From NCBI GenBank assembly GCA_032718475.1, contig JAUCBJ010007658.1:1-64000 (forward strand): a DNA stretch of 64,000 bases, written 5' to 3'. A program made the position numbers and the translations under genes. The stretch comes from Nemertoderma westbladi (lineage: Eukaryota > Xenacoelomorpha > Nemertodermatida > Nemertodermatidae). Positions 10,513 through 19,167 of the stretch are shown here, piece by piece. Position 1 is the stretch's first letter. Every line of letters begins with the position of its first letter. The notes beneath the pieces are model-generated. The model worked only from the letters and a program-made list of their open reading frames with translations. It was not told where the DNA came from and made no database searches.

Positions 10513-11526
10513 TCAGGGTTGAGATACGACTTGTGGAACAAATCCCGTCACTCTCCTCGTCTCCTCTTGATGTCTATCCGCGGCCTTATTATACTCCGCT
10601 ATCCTATTCTCAAATAACTCTTTCGCCTTCGCCGCTCGCTCCTCCTGCCGCAACGCGTCTATGTCGTCCTGATGCTCAGGCGTGAGGCTTCTCGCTCGGT
10701 GAGGTGAAGTAAACGCAGTCCAGGGACTCGAGAGCTCCAAACCCGCGGGTTTGGTACCCGAGTCCCGTGCCGCTTCGCGCCGCGCCTCTAGATCCTTATA
10801 GGCTCGGTACAGCGAAATGGCCGCTGCCGTCTCTATCAAACTGGGTGTCGAACAGGGTTTAATCTCCGTATACGGATCTAATGTCGTAACGGTCGGCGTA
10901 ATGGGTCTCGGAGGTCGCTTTCCGCTGAAGTCGATACTGATCATCGGGTTGCTCATCGGGTAACCTCCCTCGTTGTATCTAAGGAACTGGTGAGCTGGAC
11001 ATCGCGTTAATATCGGTTCTGGATGTTGCTCGTCTAGTCGGTCGGGAATCGCCACGTCTTGCTTATTCATGCATTCACCACACTTGTAGAACAGCTTGTA
11101 CACGCTGAAGACTTTCGGCGTCTCCTGATCCTCGCCTCGAGTCCTCCGGTACAGATGCATTCCGTCGAACTGATCTCGGACTGCAGGTAGAGGTTCTTCG
11201 TGTCGTAAATACATATTCATATGGTACAGTCGTGCGATCTCCTCATCCGGGTCTGCACTAATGTCACATACGTCCAAAGCAAAGTCGTAGGGATACCGAG
11301 TGCGATACTCTCTCCGCAAAACTTCCATCCGGTCCCCCAACGCTCTCATTCTTTCCCTCCGTAATTCCTTATCGTAAGTCGGTTTGTATTTTCCATTTAG
11401 CTCCATCACGGACCGCCCATGGTAGTAAACGTTAGAGTCTTTACATCCTGGTCGCGCGAATGGTAGCTCCGCCTCCTCTCTGGCAGTAAATCCTCTGCGC
11501 GGTTGCGCTCTAATATCCTTCTCCAT
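10513..11526 (-). CDS. acc1 of BEL-A: accessory protein with C-x2-C...C-x2-H motif
   Basis: A 337-residue ORF starting at ATG 11526, downstream of integrase and after a 0.6-kb spacer. Residues about 95-195 align by eye with the acc1 ORFs of both BEL-B copies. Shared landmarks are LRREYRTRYP, EIARLYHMNMYL, EPLPAVRDQF, then YKCGEC followed 23 residues later by CPAHQFLRY. The four ligand residues form a plausible zinc site (C-x2-C-x23-C-x2-H). I do not recognise a named family and no catalytic motif is evident. The C-terminus is charged and probably helical. It ends in TGA followed by C, and the next codons continue in the same frame into acc2. Hairpin 3 lies in the coding sequence as the GTKPAGLE segment. 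Conservation in two families suggests a selected function, which is unknown. Confidence 0.82.
   Translation of the reverse strand: MEKDIRAQPRRGFTAREEAELPFARPGCKDSNVYYHGRSVMELNGKYKPTYDKELRRERMRALGDRMEVLRREYRTRYPYDFALDVCDISADPDEEIARLYHMNMYLRHEEPLPAVRDQFDGMHLYRRTRGEDQETPKVFSVYKLFYKCGECMNKQDVAIPDRLDEQHPEPILTRCPAHQFLRYNEGGYPMSNPMISIDFSGKRPPRPITPTVTTLDPYTEIKPCSTPSLIETAAAISLYRAYKDLEARREAARDSGTKPAGLELSSPWTAFTSPHRARSLTPEHQDDIDALRQEERAAKAKELFENRIAEYNKAADRHQEETRRVTGFVPQVVSQP
10723..10766. repeat. BEL-A hairpin 3 (inside acc1)
   Basis: The best-formed copy: core CCAAACCCGCGGGTTTGG (10737-10754) plus perfect 8-bp outer arms GGGACTCG/CGAGTCCC. It is translated as TKPAGL in acc1, a different frame from hairpin 2. 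Confidence 0.9.
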
Positions 11527-12125
11527 TATGCCCGCGTATATACATATATATATATCCCAATAAGTGCCGTTACGTAACCAATTACACTGTGGGTAAATCA
11601 GTTAGATGTCGCCGAAAGACAGACCTCCCGAAACCCCCCCGCTTTCCAGCAGTTCAGGTTCGACTCTCTAGATCCCGTCTCTTCCTAACTAACTATCCTC
11701 TAACCTATTCCCATGCTTAGCGCAAAAACTTTGGAGATAAACTGGCCGTGACCAACTCACTTTTTGATGCCCAAACTACTCCCATTACTCGTACTAAACT
11801 ACAGTAGTTAGAAAGGACTATAGCCACAATACTCGACTATACCAAACCCACAGGTTTGATAATCGAACATCACACATCACTGCAAACTACTGAGTGGGGT
11901 CCATGTACGCCTCTGGTGCTACTAACCTTTAGCACCTTAGTTGCACTGTTGGTACCAATCTGTGGAAGTTGCTAAACTCAATTTACACTCCTACGTAATA
12001 TAGCCGTCACCATGGTTTCTAAATGCTATTTTCCAGGCTTCACGACTTTTCAAATTACTGTTTATCTATAGACGAATTCTAAAACGCGTCTATACACAGC
12101 GTCTGGAATTGTCTTGGGTTCACTT
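11527..12125 (-). other. Non-coding spacer between pol and acc1 of BEL-A
   Basis: About 0.6 kb without a coding frame, containing hairpin 4. BEL-B has a longer spacer at the equivalent place. It could hold the promoter, splice acceptor or internal entry site needed to express acc1, but no specific signal is recognised. Confidence 0.6.
11833..11866. repeat. BEL-A hairpin 4 (pol-acc1 spacer)
   Basis: Core CAAACCCACAGGTTTG (11843-11858) with outer TCGA/TCGA arms at 11833-11836 and 11863-11866. Non-coding context. Confidence 0.82.
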
Positions 12126-15100
12126 CTAATTTTTAAAATTTTTAAATTTTCCAAAAATTTTGAAAATAAAATTTTGTTTTTTGATACCCACCAGACAAAA
12201 CTCAACGCAAATCACCACAACCCCGCTCCTATGCATTTCCTTGTATCTGCATACGAGGAATGCATACGAAGTGAGTTGCGTCCAACAATAATTCTGTTTT
12301 GAGGCAGGAGACAAATTATAATCTCCCGTCTCGATACGTGTCTCCTCTAATAACACAATATCTTGGACTGGTCGGTCCAAGGTGTGCAAACCATTAGTTT
12401 TACACTTTTTTGGGTGCGGACACTTGCACCTAATTTTCACAGTGACTGTGCGCACTATGTTTTGCACGTCTGGGTGTGTGTGCAAGATCACTCCAGTCTC
12501 CCAATACTTTCTCTTGACAATCGGCTCGGTTATCAATACGTAATCTCCCCTTTGGAGACTCCGAACCGTTTTGTACCACTTTGTTCTGGTAGATATGGTG
12601 GGAAGATAGTATTCTCGCCAATATTCCCAGAATGTGTACGCCACAAATTGTGTTACCTTCCAGCTTTTACGACTATATAGGTCGGCACTAACGGGTTCTG
12701 ATGCCGGCACAAGAAATGCTGGACTCTGCATTAGCAAATGATTCGGCGTTAATGCAACACCGTCTGGCAACATAGCTATCGGCCTCGAGTTTAGGGTATG
12801 CTCGATTTCAATGAAAGCTGTGACCAGTTCGTCGTCGGTAAGTTGTTTGTTTACAGGCAATGTCTTGGCAATGGCCTGCTTTACAGAGCGAACTAAACGC
12901 TCCCAACTTCCTCCTCTCCAAGGACTTTCTGGAGTATTAAATCTCCACTCTACTCGTTGCGGCAAAAGTGCTGCAGAAATTTCCTTATTCTGTGCCGCTT
13001 TATGAGCCGCGTTCAACTCGCTATTCCCTCCGACAAAGTTTGTACCCTTATCAGAGTAGAACGCCTTTACTAGTCCTCTCCTGGCCATAAATCTCTTTAA
13101 GGCCAGGAGCAGAGATTTGGTCGACATGTCTGCCACACGCTCAATGTGTATGGCTCTACTAGCCATACATGTCAGCAGCAGGCCCCATCGCTTGTGGGTC
13201 AGCCGTCCACTCTTTGCCTCAATCGGACCAAAACAATCCACCCCTGTGTTCGTAAAGGGTGGGTCATATGCCTGCACTCTCGCTTCCGGGAGTTCAGCCA
13301 TCTCCTGTTCCAATACTCTGGCGTTCACTCTCTTGCAAACCAGACAGGCGTCATACATAGTGCCTGCTGCCCTGCTTGGCTGCAATAGAATGAATCGCTG
13401 TCTCGCTGCCGACAGACAGTGTAACCTTCCCGCGTGATGCAACCTCTTGTGTATATCCCATAGAATCGCTCTTTGCAATTCTATTGGGTGACTAGGGATT
13501 ATCACTGGGAACCGAAACTGTGAGTTTATGTCGACAGTCTGGATTCTCGATCTATGACAAATCAAACCCTTATGGATTAATGGACTCCATTTTCTAAGGG
13601 GTTTATAGAGAACTGGTCGTTGAGCCGATAATGAATGGAATTCTTTTGGGAAGGCACACATTTGATAATGCTTCAAATGCTTTAATTCCGCTTGATCAAC
13701 CTCATCCTCTGTCAGAGGTTGTTTCAATTTCTGAATTCGCTCACTATTAGTGCTCGTTCGTTCTCCTAAATGTTTCGAATGTTTTAAACAAAGGTACAAA
13801 ATGTATCGGCTTAACCACGCAGTTCTTTTACAAATTGTCAGCCAAGAGGCAGACGAATTTAGTAATTTGTCATAAATACTACATGGCTCTAATGCCAGCG
13901 ACGGTTGTCCGCTAATTAATGGAAGTTTCGAATCCAAACCCGCAGGTTTGGAAACCAAAGGCTCCATTGTGTCGGTCATTTTCTGTCCGTCACTTACCAA
14001 TTGTGACTCCGGTTTAGTCTGTAAGGGTGGTTTTATGTCATAACTTACCCTTCCGGACCTAGTAGTCACGTAAGTCTGTTGGTCTGACAGGTCTCCGGGC
14101 CGCTCCAATGACTCTTCAGGCCGCTCCAATGACTCTTCAGGCCGCTCCAATGACTTAAGTTTGGCTTTAGACTTCGACTTAGAGACTTTCTCCACCTTGA
14201 CTTCTGCATCTTCAGGCATCGGATTGGTCACTATCTTTAGTCGCTCTGGCCAATGTTCCTGTGTCCTTGTTAGAAAATCAGGTCCATGCAACCAAAACTC
14301 CTGCGACTCTTCCTGACAAAATTCCGCCGGCATTGCACCTCTCGAAGTTATGTCGGCCGGGTTCAACACTCCCGGACAATGTCTCCATTGTTCCTTCGTC
14401 GAAAAGTCAACGATCTGAGCGCGTCTATTGGCCACAAATGTCTTTAGTGCAATATTGTCGGCCGCAATGTATACTAACACCAAGGATGCGTCCGTCCAAT
14501 AGAATAAGTTCAATGTCGTGTCTAACTCCTCAGTTATTTGCTTACTTACCTCGACTGAAACCACAGCCGCCTGTAACTCTGCACGAGGGACAGTCATGTA
14601 TTTGACCGGCATTGTCTTTGATCTAGAAGTCACAAAGGCCGTCTCAAATTTGTCCTGACTTACCTCTCGGCGAAGGTAGGCTACCATACCAAAGCCGGTG
14701 TCACTTGCGTCACTAAATAGGTGGAGTTCGAGATCAGCTGGAAATACCAGCTGATTCGGAAAGTAGGAACGGGGTACATCTATATTTTTCAATAGATGCA
14801 ACTCGGCTTCCCACTCCCTCCACTGCTTTGCATGTATAGGAGATATTGGTTCGTCCCACTCTAGGTCGGACAACCAAATTTTCCTCATGCACGCTCGTGC
14901 CTGTAATATAACCGGACTGATAAAGTTCATCGGGTCAAATAGTCTACTTAATGTCGATAAGCAAATCCTCTTTGTCAAAACTTTGTCTGGGCTACTGGGT
15001 TCAAATCTAACTCTTACCTGGAACTTGTCTGAGTTCGGGTTCCAAGCGAGTCCCAGTACTCGTGCCATGGGGATTGGTTCTACCCCCAATTCTATGTCTC

Positions 15101-15292
15101 CGCTCCCGCGATCTTTTACCGGGAACGATTCTAATAGGGCCTCCGAGTTCGTAGTGAACTTGGTTAGAGGAAAACCCCCTGTAGCCAAGCACTCCTGCAG
15201 GCCGTGAGCCACTTCTATGGCTTGTTCCGCCGTGTCCTTGGACACCAATCCGTCGTCCATATAGAAGTTTCTCAATATAGACTCGATTACCT
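12126..15292 (-). CDS. pol: BEL-A pol, main part: RT palm end, RNase H, integrase
   Basis: The 1,049-residue ORF opens with the RT catalytic box YMDD (residues 5-8). It continues through an RNase H domain (LFSDASDTGFG about 187-197, AELQAA 232-237, YWTDAS 259-264, and the tail WRHCPGVLNPADITSRG near 297-313). A spacer with a threefold SLERPEE repeat (374-393) follows. Integrase has the zinc-binding HHAGR...CLVC head (613-647), then catalytic D at NTGVDCFG (680), D at FYSDKGTNF (742) and E at GGSWERLV (792). A DUF5641-like C-terminal domain follows. The reaction set is cDNA synthesis, RNA removal and chromosomal insertion. The true protein starts upstream in another frame at 15293-15877; a one-base shift near 15,320 separates the two. 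All three integrase acids are intact. The last 40 residues run into AT-rich DNA. Confidence 0.92.
13925..13955. repeat. BEL-A hairpin 5 (inside pol)
   Basis: Core CCAAACCCGCAGGTTTGG (13934-13951) with GTTTC/GAAAC arms. It is translated as SKPAGLDS in the unconserved linker between RNase H and integrase. Confidence 0.85.
14097..14157. repeat. In-frame 21-bp tandem repeat in pol
   Basis: Three copies of a 21-bp unit (GCCGCTCCAATGACTCTTCAG and close variants) encode a threefold SLERPEE repeat in the RNase H-integrase linker. A length that is a multiple of three keeps the frame open. Confidence 0.85.
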
Positions 15293-15877
15293 CTACTGGA
15301 TACTTACCAATCTGGGCTGTTGCTGTTTCTTTACAACAAACAGCGTGCTGTTTGGACTATCGCGGGCGCCAAATATCCTAACGTACATCTGGTATGTAAC
15401 CACTGGGCTGGATAAGTCTTCATTCTCAAACCAGAGAAATCGAAGGCTATCCTGGTCTGCCTTACAGGCTCTTACCTGGTGGAACATCGCCTCGATGTCA
15501 CAAGTAAATGCGAATCGCCGCTGTCTAAAATGCAACAGTATTCCAATCAAATAATTATTCAGGTTGGGACCATCCATCAACTCTGAATTCAGGGACATAC
15601 CTCTATAGACTGCTGCGCAGTCGTTGACTACTCGGACTTTGTCAGGCTTGTCAGGGTGAGTCACATAGTGGTGTGGAAGGTAATAAGTCTGGTCTGTCAC
15701 TAAGTCAGGGTCCTCTACCTTCCCAGCAAATCCCTTGGCGAAATAGTTGTTGATCTGGGCGCAATACTTCTCCCTAATGCCTGGATTCTTCAACAACCGA
15801 GCCCTTACTCCGTTTAATCTTTTCAAGGCTAAGTTGTAGTTGTTCTCCAACTTAGGTGGTTGTCGACGCCACAACAT
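15293..15877 (-). CDS. pol: BEL-A pol, N-terminal RT segment
   Basis: 194 residues of the fingers and palm of the reverse transcriptase. Seen here are LWRRQPPKLENNYNLA at the start, VRVVNDCAAVYRGMSLN, and motif A as FTCDIEAMFHQV with the catalytic Asp. The segment IFGARDSPNSTLF follows. Upstream, a TAA (15884-15886) separates it from the nucleocapsid/protease ORF, which is in the same frame. Related elements have an uninterrupted protein at this point, so this TAA is probably a nonsense mutation. Downstream, a one-base shift joins it to the YMDD-bearing frame. Confidence 0.88.
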   Translation of the reverse strand: MLWRRQPPKLENNYNLALKRLNGVRARLLKNPGIREKYCAQINNYFAKGFAGKVEDPDLVTDQTYYLPHHYVTHPDKPDKVRVVNDCAAVYRGMSLNSELMDGPNLNNYLIGILLHFRQRRFAFTCDIEAMFHQVRACKADQDSLRFLWFENEDLSSPVVTYQMYVRIFGARDSPNSTLFVVKKQQQPRLVSIQ

Positions 15878-15883
15878 TCCAAC

Positions 15884-17716
15884 TTAAAAATGTCCAGTCG
15901 GTAGCAGACGTATGGTGTCTTCCATCATCTCCAGCGACCGTTTCTCGTCAGTAGACATGGCTAGGTCATATCCACCGGGTTCCATTGCGTCCCTATCCAG
16001 CCATTCGACGGTTCTGGCTCCTGTCTCGAGGTCCTGGTGTATCAATTCCTTCTGTAATTCCTCCTCACTGTATTGGAAAATGTCTAGGTCTCGATATTTA
16101 GCCACTTGACCCTCCACTATGTTGGTATAAGTCAAAACGTTACTCAAATAGGTAGCGTGGGCCGTTGAACCAGACCCACGGGTCTGATAACAGTAGTCCT
16201 CGGGTTCACTATCTGTCCGGTCATTGTAAAGTGGTTCCGACAACCTAACATTATTGGGAATCAACTCCTCGTCCGACTCGCTAAAGTCACTATAGTGGTC
16301 AATACAGGTTCTCCTAAACTCGTCTATGTCTGGTGGTTCTACTAACGGTGGTTGAGTTATAGGCTGTAATTCGTCATATCTGTCTATTGGCTTGTCGCCA
16401 CCTGTAAACTCATAAGACATGGGTACTCTTGTATACCAACCTAGTATGGTCCTATGGGCATGTGGTCCATTGACATGCGGCTCAGCTGGTCTCGTTTCCC
16501 ATATTTGGTGTGCGATCAGCTGTTCTGCACCAATTAACATAGAAACATTCCTATAACCTACCTGGTGTCTGGGTATCCTGAGCTTGTCAAAATACTCCTG
16601 TGCTATGGGACTCATCGGCGGCACCTTACCTAACTGCCTGCCGAATCCCTTCATAGCTAGACACTTAAATCCGTCCAATGGCAAAGCTTTCCGTTCTTGT
16701 CGAGTGTGTTGGTCTCTCGGAAGTAGGGAATCTAGTTCTACAGATATCCTGTGTCCCTTGAGGTCACCTACCCCGTGCATAGACTTCAACTCCATTTGGA
16801 TCTCCTCGGCGTCCTGGAAGCTAGAAACGGCTCTCGCCACTTCCTCGTCGATATACGATAATGTGGACGCAGTGTCCAACATCACATATATTCGCTTCGA
16901 TCCCTTATCTCCAGTGAGTTTCACCGGAATCACGCTAAATATTTCCAACGTGGCCGATGATAAATACGTCCGCGCGCTGGTCGATGAACTATCCGCGGTG
17001 AAACCTTGGCAGGTCACTTCTCTCGCGCTCAACTCGCCGTCCTCGTCCGACGAACCTGGTTGGTAACCATCGTCCTGAATGCCGGTGTACGTATTCCTCC
17101 TTATCGATACGGGTTCTTTGCTCCCCTTCCTGTGAGGATTTCGTTGTAAGTAATGGTCCATTGGGGTGTGGAAATCCGCATGTAGCAACTTGTGATGTAG
17201 TCTGCCGCACTCCATGCATCCGTCCTTGCTGTTTGGGCACTGCCGCCGTACATGGCCTGGCGCAAGACATGCCCAACAGGTGTCCAACGTCCGCACTTGA
17301 ACTCTTCTCTGTTCCGAATTTAATTCTTTGAACCGTCTGCAACTATCTAACTTATGGTCGTCAGATCTTACCTCCTTTAGTAAACAGTATTGGCAACCTA
17401 CAAATCCATCCGGCAACTCCTGTTGCTTTAACCTAGGTCTATCTAACCGCTCACCTGACCATACTCGCGAGTCTGATCTAAAGGCTGGGGTACTCGAATT
17501 ATATCTGTCTACTGAGTTAAATGTCACAGTGGTCCTGTCATCGTTAAAACTTACCATAGACTTACCGGTAACAGGTTTAGACTCTCTCATATTCTCCTCT
17601 GAGAAGTTTGATTTCATCTCTGCTACTGCGTCTGTGGCTATCATGTCATGAATGTGTTGATGTGTCAACACCTTACCTTGGCCCTCCAACTTATTCTCTA
17701 ATTTGCGCCATTTCTG
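15884..17716 (-). CDS. BEL-A Gag C-terminus, nucleocapsid knuckles and aspartic protease
   Basis: This frame is open from just after the Gag TGA (17717-17719) to TAA at 15884; the first recognised start-like codon is TTG at 17689. Numbering from there, residues 1-40 continue the capsid-type domain. A Cys/His cluster follows: CQYC at 99-102 with H112 and C117, a CCHC knuckle CWACLAPGHVRRQC (138-151), and CMECGRLHHKLLH (158-170). A retropepsin-like domain (DUF1758-like) starts near 245, with its active-site loop reading LDTAST near 271-276 instead of the usual DSGS/DTGS. The protease would cut the polyprotein during particle maturation. It lies in frame with both neighbours, consistent with one long Gag-Pol reading frame now broken by TGA and TAA. 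Hairpin 6 is inside, near residue 506. Confidence 0.88.
   Translation of the reverse strand, partial: QKWRKLENKLEGQGKVLTHQHIHDMIATDAVAEMKSNFSEENMRESKPVTGKSMVSFNDDRTTVTFNSVDRYNSSTPAFRSDSRVWSGERLDRPRLKQQELPDGFVGCQYCLLKEVRSDDHKLDSCRRFKELNSEQRRVQVRTLDTCWACLAPGHVRRQCPNSKDGCMECGRLHHKLLHADFHTPMDHYLQRNPHRKGSKEPVSIRRNTYTGIQDDGYQPGSSDEDGELSAREVTCQGFTADSSSTSARTYLSSATLEIFSVIPVKLTGDKGSKRIYVMLDTASTLSYIDEEVARAVSSFQDAEEIQMELKSMHGVGDLKGHRISVELDSLLPRDQHTRQERKALPLDGFKCLAMKGFGRQLGKVPPMSPIAQEYFDKLRIPRHQVGYRNVSMLIGAEQLIAHQIWETRPAEPHVNGPHAHRTILGWYTRVPMSYEFTGGDKPIDRYDELQPITQPPLVEPPDIDEFRRTCIDHYSDFSESDEELIPNNVRLSEPLYNDRTDSEPEDYCYQTRGSGSTAHATYLSNVLTYTNIVEGQVAKYRDLDIFQYSEEELQKELIHQDLETGARTVEWLDRDAMEPGGYDLAMSTDEKRSLEMMEDTIRLLPTGHF
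16164..16191. repeat. BEL-A hairpin 6 (protease-RT linker)
   Basis: Core CAGACCCACGGGTCTG (16171-16186) with GTT/AAC arms. The changes A to G and T to C at mirrored positions keep the palindrome paired. It is translated as YQTRGSGS. Confidence 0.75.
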
Positions 17717-19120
17717 TCAGTAACGCATGTTTAGACGTCTTATTACGCTCTTCAAAACTTCGGCATGATCACCATGATGAGGTAGATTCACCGTCCTCAA
17801 GATGTCCAATGCGTTCGAAATAGCGTTCGCTAAGTTCAACAGCTCTAACGGAGTTGTAATCCTTCCGCCCTTACCCAAGTCTTCTACTATCGACTGCGCC
17901 ATCTTCGTTTTATTCCCGTAGATGTCGCTAAGCGTCTTCATCGCTAACTCGAATGCTCTTTCATTGCCGACGAAGTTATCAGCAATGGCTCTAGGTTCTC
18001 GATGGAGCATTTGAAGCAAATAGTTGAACTTCTCGTTGGGAGTAAAGGTGCTGTTGGTCAGCTGCTCGTCGACATAGGTTTTGAAGGTCCTCCAGTGCTT
18101 GTGGTTGCCCATAAACTTCTGGGGTTGTTGCGTCGGCAGTCCTTGCCTAGCAGCAAACTTACCTATGTCCCTAAGGGTTGCGTCGTTCCGGGTTAACAAA
18201 TGGTTTAGTTCCGCAGGGTTGTTAAGTCTGGTCCTTTCCCGGTGGTTCAAACTTACCTGCTCCGCGTCCGTCCTTCTTTCCTTATAGTTTCGGGACTTCT
18301 GACGTCTCATGTCTTCCTCTTCATCGCTTGACTCGGTGTCAGTCCTTAGCGTTCGCGATGGTTTGCGCACCGAGGCCCTGACCCAAGCCTCCTGAATAAA
18401 TTTCTCGGCCGAATTTTCGAAGTTGGGATTATGAATATTTGGGACAGGCGTCCTTACCTGAGGTCTATGTGGTATAGTCTCCTCCGATATGCGTACTCGT
18501 TGACTAGGCTGGACTTTGTCTAACTCAGGCCTGCTAGGATTAGAATTACTTCTTACCTGGGCTGCTTCCTTTAACCGTAGGTTGCTAAGCATGTCCGTTA
18601 TAGGTTGGATGTGTGGCGATATAGCTTGCGCTAAACTAGCACTTAACTCATCCCTCGTAATAAATTCCTGGCTAGGGTTCTGTTGTATAGTCGGCTCTAT
18701 CTGAGTAATTCGCTGTCTCTCATATGATCCCTCTTCCGGTTTAACCCGGAAGTTTTCCGTCGAACTGGGTCGGCGCTCCGTCCGCGTATTCCAAACCCGC
18801 GGGTTCGGTTCGCCCAATACTCGGCCCGTTGGAGTTTCTCCTCTAAACTCTTCATTGTCTCGTTCGGTGTATAGTGGTGCAGTGTTCCGATGACGTAGAT
18901 CCTGAGCGATGGGTGAAGCACTAATACCAACTGGCGTGCGATATGTAGAGAACGGTTTAGCGATCCGTGTACTCGTAATAGCTGGACCGGGTATAGGAAT
19001 TCTGGTCGTCGTCGACTCGCGTATGGTCGGAGTTCTCGCTTCCTGTTCGGCCTTCTGCAGTGCGAACAGTTCTCGCAACTCTGTCCCTACACTCGCCCCA
19101 CATTCTTCGATCATTCGCAT
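17717..19120 (-). CDS. gag: BEL-A Gag (capsid-type, DUF1759-like)
   Basis: A 467-residue ORF. The C-terminal 140 residues show the BEL/Pao Gag signature: QKFMGNHKHWRTFKTYVDEQL, FNYLLQMLHREPRAI, and LAMKTLSDIYGNKTK. This is the structural protein that packages the element RNA in cytoplasmic particles. The N-terminal 330 residues are polar and low in complexity. ATG 19120 is the first Met, but the frame is open further upstream into the end of the coiled-coil ORF. The stop is TGA followed by C, in the middle of the conserved domain, whose remainder continues in the same frame downstream. That makes it a probable nonsense mutation. Hairpin 7 lies in this ORF at the NPRVWN segment. Confidence 0.88.
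   Translation of the reverse strand: MRMIEECGASVGTELRELFALQKAEQEARTPTIRESTTTRIPIPGPAITSTRIAKPFSTYRTPVGISASPIAQDLRHRNTAPLYTERDNEEFRGETPTGRVLGEPNPRVWNTRTERRPSSTENFRVKPEEGSYERQRITQIEPTIQQNPSQEFITRDELSASLAQAISPHIQPITDMLSNLRLKEAAQVRSNSNPSRPELDKVQPSQRVRISEETIPHRPQVRTPVPNIHNPNFENSAEKFIQEAWVRASVRKPSRTLRTDTESSDEEEDMRRQKSRNYKERRTDAEQVSLNHRERTRLNNPAELNHLLTRNDATLRDIGKFAARQGLPTQQPQKFMGNHKHWRTFKTYVDEQLTNSTFTPNEKFNYLLQMLHREPRAIADNFVGNERAFELAMKTLSDIYGNKTKMAQSIVEDLGKGGRITTPLELLNLANAISNALDILRTVNLPHHGDHAEVLKSVIRRLNMRY
18786..18820. repeat. BEL-A hairpin 7 (inside gag)
   Basis: Core CCAAACCCGCGGGTTCGG (18791-18808) with perfect GTATT/AATAC outer arms. It is translated as NPRVWN, the third reading frame used. 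Confidence 0.85.
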
Positions 19121-19167
19121 CCCCTTCTCGGCGATTTCGTTCGCCTTCCTAGTCCGTTCTTCGCTCT

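Noticed and set aside
17717-17719. TGA-C between gag and the nucleocapsid/protease frame of BEL-A as programmed readthrough
   Set aside because: The stop falls inside the conserved capsid-type domain, which continues on both sides, and BEL-B has its stop elsewhere. A nonsense mutation is the simpler reading, although the leaky context is noted.
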